Shown one piece after another: positions 31,404 through 36,510 of a stretch of 36,510 nucleotides of DNA. Each line of letters starts with the position of its first letter. Positions within the stretch are counted from its first letter, which is position 1. This stretch comes from Candidatus Fibrimonadaceae bacterium (GTDB taxonomy: Bacteria; Fibrobacterota; Fibrobacteria; Fibrobacterales; Fibrobacteraceae): positions 1 to 36,510 of the forward strand of contig JAITFN010000032.1 in the NCBI GenBank assembly GCA_031281345.1, given 5' to 3'. The notes under the pieces were generated by a model. It was given only the letters and a program-made list of their open reading frames with translations, did not search any database and had not been told where the DNA came from. A program made the position numbers and the translations under genes.

Positions 31404-32054
31404 ATGAGAATACAATTCTCTAAAATCGCATTTTTGGCAGGCTTTGTGCTTGCTATGGTATTCACATTTTCTTGCTCATCAGGTGGTGGTGGCAGTGGTG
31501 ACGGCGGCTGGGATAACCCTAGCGGTGGCGGCGTTCCATTCAACGAGAACTCACAAATTTACGACAGAGAAGATGGTACTCTCTACAAGGGTAGTGGAAT
31601 TATTAAAATGCCTTTAGGAGAAGATGAAGACGGCAACGAAATCTTAATGGATGCAGGAAGCGTAACGGATGGAATTGTCAATCTGAAATTGCCTACAACA
31701 ATTCCTGATAAATATTTAACTGGTGTGGATAAGTTTGACGATGATTGTTTTTCTTTCCCCAAAGGCACTAAAATGGCTGATGGACACTTTATACTAACAA
31801 CCGCCGATAACGATAATTATTTGAGATTATGGATAGGGTATAGCGATGAACAGATTATTGAAGGAATTAACTATTTGTATTTTACAAAAGCTGGAAAAAT
31901 TACTTGCAAATCCGATAACGAAGAAATGAATATAGATGCCAAAGCGGGTTGGAATAAAATATATCTACACTGTCAAGGTAGTCGAGAACATGGTTATAAT
32001 AGATATTTTACAAATAATATTCTAACAAAAGAAGTGAAGTGGACAATAAACTAG
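31404..32054 (+). CDS. Surface or periplasmic lipoprotein with Gly-rich linker
   Basis: 216 residues from ATG 31404 (GGAGG upstream). Lipobox FTFSC, then SSGGGGSGDGGW, the Ser/Gly-rich spacer common on lipoproteins of Fibrobacter-like bacteria. The mature domain is beta-rich (GSGIIKMPLGEDEDGNEILM, GIVNLKLPTTIPDKYL, NYLRLWIGYSD) with two Cys and no recognised family. The poly-C tract 121 bp upstream suggests variable expression. A tetraloop terminator follows the stop. Confidence 0.75.
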   Translation: MRIQFSKIAFLAGFVLAMVFTFSCSSGGGGSGDGGWDNPSGGGVPFNENSQIYDREDGTLYKGSGIIKMPLGEDEDGNEILMDAGSVTDGIVNLKLPTTIPDKYLTGVDKFDDDCFSFPKGTKMADGHFILTTADNDNYLRLWIGYSDEQIIEGINYLYFTKAGKITCKSDNEEMNIDAKAGWNKIYLHCQGSREHGYNRYFTNNILTKEVKWTIN

Positions 32055-32067
32055 AATAACCCTCGCC

Positions 32068-32094
32068 CCCTGTCGAAAGGCAGGGATTTAGTTT
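32068..32094 (+). terminator. Rho-independent terminator after the lipoprotein gene
   Basis: Stem CCCTGTC / GGCAGGG closed by a GAAA tetraloop, then ATTTAGTTT. The last bases are shared with the next gene's promoter box. Confidence 0.75.
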
Positions 32095-32102
32095 ACTATA
32101 TT
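32092..32102 (+). promoter_or_regulatory. Promoter box of the secreted protein at 32109
   Basis: TTTACTATATT, exact copy, 6 nt before ATG 32109. The distance leaves room for no untranslated leader. Confidence 0.65.
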
Positions 32103-32108
32103 ACCAAT

Positions 32109-32450
32109 ATGCGGTTTATATTTCTAATAATAATATTTTTTGTAGGCTTTGCCCAAGCGAGCAAGGAGAGCAAAGATATAGCCGCAGATACAAGCTCTGC
32201 AAATAAAGCCGTATTTGCAGATGTAAACATATTTTCGCAAATGCCTCTCGGTAGCATATATATTTTGTGGTCTAACTTAGAGATAGAAGCAGATATAAAA
32301 AGGCAAATCACAAGCCGTAATTTTTTGCTTGAACCTTATTTTATGCAAAATATAGACAGAGAGCAATTTGAGGAAAATCAAATTCTGCACTTGTTTGAAG
32401 AGCAAAAAAGGGTATTTTTCAAGTTATTTCCAGAAGAAGAAGATGAATAA
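32109..32450 (+). CDS. Small secreted protein, acidic C-terminus
   Basis: 113 residues. Signal peptide MRFIFLIIIFFVGFAQA, a polar Ser/Lys/Asp-rich segment, then a helical part (SNLEIEADIKRQITSRNFLL) and an acidic end (FPEEEDE). No family recognised. The leaderless promoter spacing and signal peptide fix the start. It converges on tatD with a gap of 6 bp. Confidence 0.6.
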   Translation: MRFIFLIIIFFVGFAQASKESKDIAADTSSANKAVFADVNIFSQMPLGSIYILWSNLEIEADIKRQITSRNFLLEPYFMQNIDREQFEENQILHLFEEQKRVFFKLFPEEEDE

Positions 32451-32456
32451 AAGCGG

Positions 32457-33245
32457 TTAAATGCCGTACATTTTATTTGTGTTTTCCTTGCAGATTTTTA
32501 ACAAATCATCTAAGCTTATTTCTTTTACGTTTGCAAGCACCTGAGCAATATGCGGGATCATAGCGGGGGTGCAGGTTTTGCCTCTGAAAGGCACTGGGGC
32601 AAGATAGGGTGCATCGGTTTCCAAAAGAATTCTGTTTGCAGGAATGGCTTTTGCCGCCTCTCTTATGGTTGCGGTTTTATCAAAAGTTACCGCTCCGGTA
32701 AAGCCAAAAAAATAAGTTCCCTTTAAAGATAAAACCTTATTTGCAAATTCTGCAGTGCCTGTGTAGCAGTGAATATGAGCCTTGATATTTTCGCTATCTA
32801 TTTTTTGCAAAATTTCAAAAGCATCGTCTTCTGCCTCTCGCAAGTGAAACACAAAATTGCTCTTTAATTCCAAACCTATTTCCAACTGCCTCAAAAAAAC
32901 TTTTTTTTGCAAATCGGCATTGTATTTTTCGTAATGATAATCAAGCCCAATTTCGCCAAGGGCAAGCGTATTTGGCAGCTTTAACCCCTCTAAAATGCCT
33001 TCTTCTGCCTTTGGGCTGAATTTTTCTACCGCCAGCGGATGTACGCCAAAAGCTCCGTAAATTTTAATTCCACTTAATGCTTTTTTTTGCAAAAACTCCT
33101 TGCCCCAGCTAAAATCATCGGGGTCACAGGCTATATGAATAATGGCTTCTGGTACAGGGGTCATTTGCTCAAGCAAAGCCTCTGCCGTTCCACCGGTTCG
33201 CTCTAAAATTGTGTCTATATGGCAATGAGTGTCTATAAAACTCAT
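32457..33245 (-). CDS. tatD: TatD-family metal-dependent deoxyribonuclease
   Basis: 262 residues. All metal-site motifs of the TatD family are seen: FIDTHCHID (His7, His9), ALGEIGLDYHY (Glu), the His of NFVFHLREAE, KAHIHCYTG (His) and RILLETDAPYLAP (Asp). TatD enzymes are 3'-5' DNases/RNases with roles in repair. It is 3 bp after the YjfB-like gene and is translated from the same mRNA. YcfH/YjjV-type paralogues are indistinguishable at this level. Confidence 0.92.
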   Translation of the reverse strand: MSFIDTHCHIDTILERTGGTAEALLEQMTPVPEAIIHIACDPDDFSWGKEFLQKKALSGIKIYGAFGVHPLAVEKFSPKAEEGILEGLKLPNTLALGEIGLDYHYEKYNADLQKKVFLRQLEIGLELKSNFVFHLREAEDDAFEILQKIDSENIKAHIHCYTGTAEFANKVLSLKGTYFFGFTGAVTFDKTATIREAAKAIPANRILLETDAPYLAPVPFRGKTCTPAMIPHIAQVLANVKEISLDDLLKICKENTNKMYGI

Positions 33246-33248
33246 ATA

Positions 33249-33434
33249 TTAGGCGGAAATATCCACCGTACCACCTATTCCGCTAGGGGAGGGCGCTTGA
33301 GGAAGGGTTTGCAAAAGAGCGAGTGCCGCGCCTTCGGTTGCTTGTTGGGCCTTTTTTAACACTGCAATTCCAACCGCAGAGCCTGTTTCTGCTGCTTTTT
33401 GTGCTGTTGATAGTTCTGCTATAGACATTTCCAT
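33249..33434 (-). CDS. YjfB-like putative motility protein
   Basis: 61 residues, whole-length match to the small YjfB family: IAELSTAQKAAETGSAVGIAVLKKAQ, then a linker and the ending GTVDISA (GNIDIK-like in others). Members are small cytoplasmic proteins linked to motility gene sets, biochemical role unknown. AAGGAGG precedes the ATG. With CheX and the FliM-type peptide it suggests motility-related functions in an organism showing no flagellar genes here. Confidence 0.75.
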   Translation of the reverse strand: MEMSIAELSTAQKAAETGSAVGIAVLKKAQQATEGAALALLQTLPQAPSPSGIGGTVDISA

Positions 33435-33506
33435 AAAGCCTCCTTATATAATATCGGTACATTAATTATCGGCAGGGCTGTATAAAAACTTTAATAGAAA
33501 TTTAAT

Positions 33507-33529
33507 AAATCCCCCCTGAATGGAGATTT
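33507..33529 (-). terminator. Possible terminator of the orn-ispD-DUF4954 operon
   Basis: On the minus-strand transcript AAATCTCC pairs with GGGGATTT (one G-U pair) around a 7-base loop. On the plus strand that pair would be a C-A mismatch, favouring a minus-strand role. The following U-run is poor. It is 2 bp after the DUF4954 stop. Confidence 0.45.
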
Positions 33530-33530
33530 T

Positions 33531-34895
33531 TTAACTAAATTCCCCTATCCATTCAAAGAATTCTGCGTTTTTGGGGTGAAAATCCATATAATCGTCAAAA
33601 ATTTTTTGCCCTCTTATTTCATCCCTTTTTAGGTTTTCCTCAATTCTAGAACTTATAGAGGGCATAAGTTTTTTGTTTTTTTGGTAAAAATTGTAGTCTC
33701 CTATATACATTTCATAAGATTCTACTATTTTTTCAACATTTTCTGCTCTAATGTAATTGCTGCCTATCCAAGGAAGCTCATCTTCGGTTATCTTTAAGGG
33801 TAAAGTGCTTTTATCCTGCAAAAATTCCCTTAATGCTTTGCAGGCATATATAACCGAATCTGCTATGGTTTTTGAAAAGAGCAGATTGAGATTATTGCTA
33901 ACCCCGCTTCTTTTGTCCCATTTGTAAATGCTCCTTAAAACCCCGTAAATATTTTTGCTATAAACCCAGCCAGGGATAATCTCGTTGCTCAAGCCTGCAA
34001 GTTCTCCTTTTTTTATGAGGCTAAAGGGGAATTTCAATCTTTGCGGTTCGCAAATAACCCCTGTTGCAATCATAGTAAATGGAGCCTCTGTGAAATTCGC
34101 AGGGAATTTTATGCTGCATCCAAGTCCAAAAAACTGCCCCAAACCTGGCGTAATTTCTTGGTCTGGCATTCTGCCTGTGTGGTTGCTCCCAACATTTGCG
34201 CCATAGCCCACATTGCCTCTGCCTTCTGCCCACAAAGCGGAAATTAGCAAGCTGTGGTGGTGAACTTGCATCAAAGGCCCAAGCAGAGAATTGCTTATTT
34301 CTGCCTCGCCAATATGTGAGAAAGCGCCTATAAAAGAAGATTTCACAATGGCATTATCCGCTACAACGCTGTTGTTTTCAATTATGGAATCTTGTACTAT
34401 TGCTCCGTTTTCAACGCTGGCAAAATCGCCCAAATGCAAATTTTCAAGCGCATTCACGTTGCAAACTTTTGCGCCTCTGCCTATAACGGTTCGCTCTTGC
34501 TCGCTGAACAGCCTTTTCAAAATTCTATGCCCGCTTTCTGTTCCAACTTTTATTTGAGACATTTCCTTATCGCATATAATTGAACCAACATTGAATATCA
34601 AAGAGCCTTCGCAGGCAACCGAATTGGAAAAAAGTTTAACTTCATAAATGCAAGCATCTTCTATAACGCTTTCGTTTATCCAAGAGTTGAATATTCCCGT
34701 GGTGAACTCAACTCCTTTGTAAGAACAGGCTTTGCCAGTAAATCCGTGCAGTTTTATTTTTCCTGTGAATTTTGAATTCTTAATATTTTTGGGTACAAAA
34801 TCTTGCAGAACTCTTATGTTGTTCCAATTGTCGCAGATGTTTCCGGCGGCGATTAGTTCATCAATTTCTTTTTGCATCAGCGGGCGTTTAATCAT
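33531..34895 (-). CDS. DUF4954-family protein with left-handed beta-helix
   Basis: 454 residues. The central ~120-320 region has hexapeptide-type repeats (TVIGRGAKVCNVNALENLHLGDFASVENGAIVQDS) and the conserved stretch VGYGANVGSNHTGRMPDQE, which I associate with DUF4954. Such folds occur in sugar-nucleotide or acyl transferases, but the reaction is not known. Its start overlaps the ispD stop by 4 bp. Members in Bacteroidetes are often longer, so this may be a shorter form. Confidence 0.75.
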   Translation of the reverse strand: MIKRPLMQKEIDELIAAGNICDNWNNIRVLQDFVPKNIKNSKFTGKIKLHGFTGKACSYKGVEFTTGIFNSWINESVIEDACIYEVKLFSNSVACEGSLIFNVGSIICDKEMSQIKVGTESGHRILKRLFSEQERTVIGRGAKVCNVNALENLHLGDFASVENGAIVQDSIIENNSVVADNAIVKSSFIGAFSHIGEAEISNSLLGPLMQVHHHSLLISALWAEGRGNVGYGANVGSNHTGRMPDQEITPGLGQFFGLGCSIKFPANFTEAPFTMIATGVICEPQRLKFPFSLIKKGELAGLSNEIIPGWVYSKNIYGVLRSIYKWDKRSGVSNNLNLLFSKTIADSVIYACKALREFLQDKSTLPLKITEDELPWIGSNYIRAENVEKIVESYEMYIGDYNFYQKNKKLMPSISSRIEENLKRDEIRGQKIFDDYMDFHPKNAEFFEWIGEFS

Positions 34896-35542
34896 AGGAA
34901 TTTATCCAGTTCTTCTTTGGTTGTTATTTTGTCGTTCTTTGCATTTCCTTCCACAATTTTTATTGGGACTCTGAATTTTTCAAGTATTGAAGCCTCGTCT
35001 GTTGGGCAAAAATCTCTGAATTTTTCCATTTTTTTATAGAGCTTTTTTAGCAAGTCAACGGGGGCGGCTTGCGGGGTTTGAGCAAGGAAGAGGCTTTTGC
35101 GGTCAAGGGTGTTTTTCACATAAGAGTTTTTTGCTACTTTCACCGTGTCAAAAACAGGTTTTGCAACCAAGCAGCAATCTTTTGCCAGTGTTTTTGCAAC
35201 CGAGTTTATTATATCTTGGCTCACAAAGGGGCGGGCAGCATCGTGCACCATCACGTGGCTTATGTTTTTTGGGAGTGCTTCAATTCCGTTTTTAACAGAT
35301 TGCCAGCGTTCTTTGCCTCCGAGTGCCACAATGATAGGTAAATTTTTGGACTCTTCAATAAAATAATTTTGCCAGTTTGCAGGAACAGTGATAACAACCG
35401 CTTTTATTTTTTTATTGTTTAAAAAAGCTTCTGCGCTGTGCAGCCACATAGCTTTTCCGTGCAGCTTAACCAGTTGTTTGGGAATATCGCCGCCAACTCT
35501 TTTCCCCAGCCCGCCAGCCGTTATAACCGCTCCAATTCTCAA
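34892..35542 (-). CDS. ispD: 2-C-methyl-D-erythritol 4-phosphate cytidylyltransferase
   Basis: 216 residues. Nucleotide-binding start AVITAGGLGKRVGGDIPKQ, VALGGKERWQSVKNGIEAL, HVMVHDAARPFVS, DTVKV, LDRKSLFLAQTPQAAP and the C-terminal CPTDEAS-VKIVEGN region are the successive IspD motifs. It couples CTP to methylerythritol phosphate in the MEP isoprenoid pathway. No fused IspF. The gene sits between orn and the DUF4954 gene with 4-bp overlaps on both sides. Confidence 0.93.
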   Translation of the reverse strand: MRIGAVITAGGLGKRVGGDIPKQLVKLHGKAMWLHSAEAFLNNKKIKAVVITVPANWQNYFIEESKNLPIIVALGGKERWQSVKNGIEALPKNISHVMVHDAARPFVSQDIINSVAKTLAKDCCLVAKPVFDTVKVAKNSYVKNTLDRKSLFLAQTPQAAPVDLLKKLYKKMEKFRDFCPTDEASILEKFRVPIKIVEGNAKNDKITTKEELDKFL

Positions 35543-36090
35543 TTCAACTCCGGTACAAAAATTTTATTCCTGTAATACATAAGTTCTGCTATGCTTTCTC
35601 TAATATCATCTTGGGCACGGTGGTTTTCTTTTTTTTGGAATTTTTGGAGTTTTGGGTACCATCTGTATGCAAGTTCTTTTATGGAGCTAACATCTATTAT
35701 TCTGTAGTTTAGCCAAGTTTCAATTTTTGGCATATATTTAGCCAAAAAACGCCTATCTTGCCCAATGGAGTTTCCGCATATTGGGTTTTTTGCTTTTTCT
35801 GTGTAGCCTTTTATAAAGCTCAGGGTTATTTCTTCGGCGGTTGTCACGTTGTAGGGGGAATTTTTAACCCTTTCTATTAAACCGCTCTTGAAGTGGTGGC
35901 TTCTGTTCCATTTGTCCATTGAATCTAAAATTTCGTTGCTCTGCCTTATTGCAAGAGCAGGGCCTTCGGCTAGGATTTTCAGTTGAGGGTCTGTTACTAT
36001 GGTTGCAATTTCAAGAATAACGCAAGTGTCCGGGTCTAAACCTGTCATTTCTAGGTCTATCCAAACTAAATTTGGGGCAGTCTTGCTCAT
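35539..36090 (-). CDS. orn: Oligoribonuclease
   Basis: 183 residues, standard length. DEDDh exonuclease: VWIDLEMTGLDP (Asp12, Glu14), ICGNSIGQDRRFL (Asp) and ENHRAQDDIRES (His, Asp). Orn degrades 2-5 nt RNAs including pGpG, the product of c-di-GMP cleavage, so it complements the HD-GYP enzyme at 3296. First gene of the orn-ispD-DUF4954 operon; a promoter box 7 nt before the ATG implies a leaderless mRNA. Confidence 0.94.
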   Translation of the reverse strand: MSKTAPNLVWIDLEMTGLDPDTCVILEIATIVTDPQLKILAEGPALAIRQSNEILDSMDKWNRSHHFKSGLIERVKNSPYNVTTAEEITLSFIKGYTEKAKNPICGNSIGQDRRFLAKYMPKIETWLNYRIIDVSSIKELAYRWYPKLQKFQKKENHRAQDDIRESIAELMYYRNKIFVPELN

Positions 36091-36097
36091 TTATTTG

Positions 36098-36107
36098 AAT
36101 CTAGAAA
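36098..36107 (-). promoter_or_regulatory. Promoter box of orn
   Basis: TTTCTAGATT on the minus strand, 7 nt before ATG 36090. Divergent from the box at 36112, four bases away. Confidence 0.5.
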
Positions 36108-36111
36108 TTTT

Positions 36112-36122
36112 TTTACTATATT
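36112..36122 (+). promoter_or_regulatory. Promoter box of the small basic protein
   Basis: TTTACTATATT, exact copy, 30 nt before ATG 36153; the leader holds AGAGAGG. Confidence 0.6.
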
Positions 36123-36152
36123 TAAACCCCAAAGTTCAGCAAGAGAGGTTTT

Positions 36153-36419
36153 ATGGCAGAAAAAATAAAAAAGCAGGGGGGTCCTGGCAAAAATAAAATC
36201 AAAAGAAAGCCAGTTGTGCCAGCCTCTCAAGGAGTTACTCTTGGTGATTTGCTCGGCAAAAAGTTAGAACATGTTAAGCGTGAAAGTGAAGAAAAGCAAA
36301 AGATAATGATAAAAGAGGCGAGGAATAACCCAGTAGTTTTGCGTTCCGCAGAAAAGTTTGCAAAAACAGCCACTGCAAGGCCGAGACCAAAACCAAAGGC
36401 AAAGCCAGCTTCAAAATGA
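36153..36419 (+). CDS. Small, highly basic protein of unknown function
   Basis: 88 residues. Lys-rich ends (start MAEKIKKQGGPGKNKIKRK, closing RPRPKPKAKPASK) around a helical centre (TLGDLLGKKLEHVKRESEEKQKIMIKEA). The composition suggests nucleic-acid binding, as in nucleoid or ribosome-associated proteins, but there is no family match I can name. The stop is 5 bp before the tRNA gene. Confidence 0.6.
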   Translation: MAEKIKKQGGPGKNKIKRKPVVPASQGVTLGDLLGKKLEHVKRESEEKQKIMIKEARNNPVVLRSAEKFAKTATARPRPKPKAKPASK

Positions 36420-36424
36420 TTTTT

Positions 36425-36497
36425 GCCCCTATAGCTCAGCAGGATAGAGCCCAGGTTTCCTAAACCTGTTACCCAAGTTCGAGTCTTGGTGGGGGTA
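36425..36497 (+). tRNA. tRNA-Arg, anticodon CCU
   Basis: 73 nt cloverleaf. Acceptor GCCCCTA pairs with TGGGGGT (first pair G-U), D arm GCTC/GAGC, anticodon stem CAGGT/ACCTG with loop TTCCTAA (anticodon CCT), T arm CCAAG/CTTGG with TTCGAGT loop. CCA is not encoded. It reads AGG. Confidence 0.93.
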
Positions 36498-36510
36498 GTA
36501 AATGTCCGAA

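Noticed and set aside
31238-31423. Open frame running through the poly-C tract (Pro-rich 61 residues)
   Set aside because: No ribosome-binding site, frame depends on the tract length, and it overlaps the start of the lipoprotein gene.
1-36510. CRISPR array or prophage
   Set aside because: No regularly spaced direct repeats and no phage structural genes; the recombinase is explained by the pilin locus.

Overview
The window reads as chromosomal DNA of a host-associated or anaerobic Gram-negative bacterium, most likely a member of Fibrobacterota or a close relative (inference; no marker gene settles it). Pointers are lpxD, several outer-envelope lipoproteins with Cys-Ser-Ser-Gly-rich starts, two LPP20-type proteins, a DUF4954 protein, a V-type ATPase subunit, and a recurring AT-rich promoter box (consensus TTT[AT]CTATATT). 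The box sits so close to many start codons (6-8 nt in nine genes) that their mRNAs should be leaderless or nearly so. Genes are tightly packed, with frequent 1-17 bp overlaps.

Layout. 1-2.5 kb: minus-strand secretion/envelope operon (two LPP20-like proteins, a TlpA-like thioredoxin, a cut-off secreted protein). 2.7-8.6 kb: Rrf2 regulator divergent from a stand-alone HD-GYP phosphodiesterase, a SPOR protein whose start lies 1 bp from a divergent membrane protein, an NhaP-type antiporter, xseA and cheX. 8.6-12.4 kb: plus-strand run with a small protein ending in a FliM-type CheY-docking peptide, a DUF2334 deacetylase-like protein, a coiled-coil protein, nrdR, V-ATPase subunit D, scpA and a miniature M48-like protein.

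12.3-23.3 kb is the most unusual part. Two complete, paralogous minor-pilin operons (PilW-, FimT/GspH-, PilV- and PilX-like) point away from each other and flank a ~1.4 kb segment. That segment carries a tyrosine recombinase, a small membrane protein and an outward-facing promoter, and is bounded by inverted repeats. The repeats lie inside the leader-peptide codons of the first prepilin on each side and are in the same reading frame. Inversion would therefore move the promoter, ribosome-binding site, start codon and leader from one operon to the other: a self-contained pilus-type switch. The recombinase seems to lack the first catalytic arginine (Glu instead), so the switch may be locked, unusual, or driven in trans.

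23.3-36.5 kb: a BrnT-type toxin-antitoxin pair behind a strong terminator, then pheA-ribBA with two lipoproteins, a short RNase R/II-family exonuclease, a predicted outer-membrane protein, lpxD, a small ORF, a 22-nt poly-C tract ahead of a lipoprotein, a small secreted protein, tatD with a YjfB-like motility protein, a DUF4954-ispD-orn operon, a small basic protein and tRNA-Arg(CCU). A second G:C tract (15 nt) lies at almost the same distance upstream of an LPP20 gene, so slipped-strand phase variation may coexist with the invertible locus. HD-GYP and Orn would form a route of c-di-GMP breakdown, and CheX, the FliM-type peptide, YjfB and the pilins suggest surface or pilus-based motility or adhesion rather than flagella (no flagellar genes are seen).
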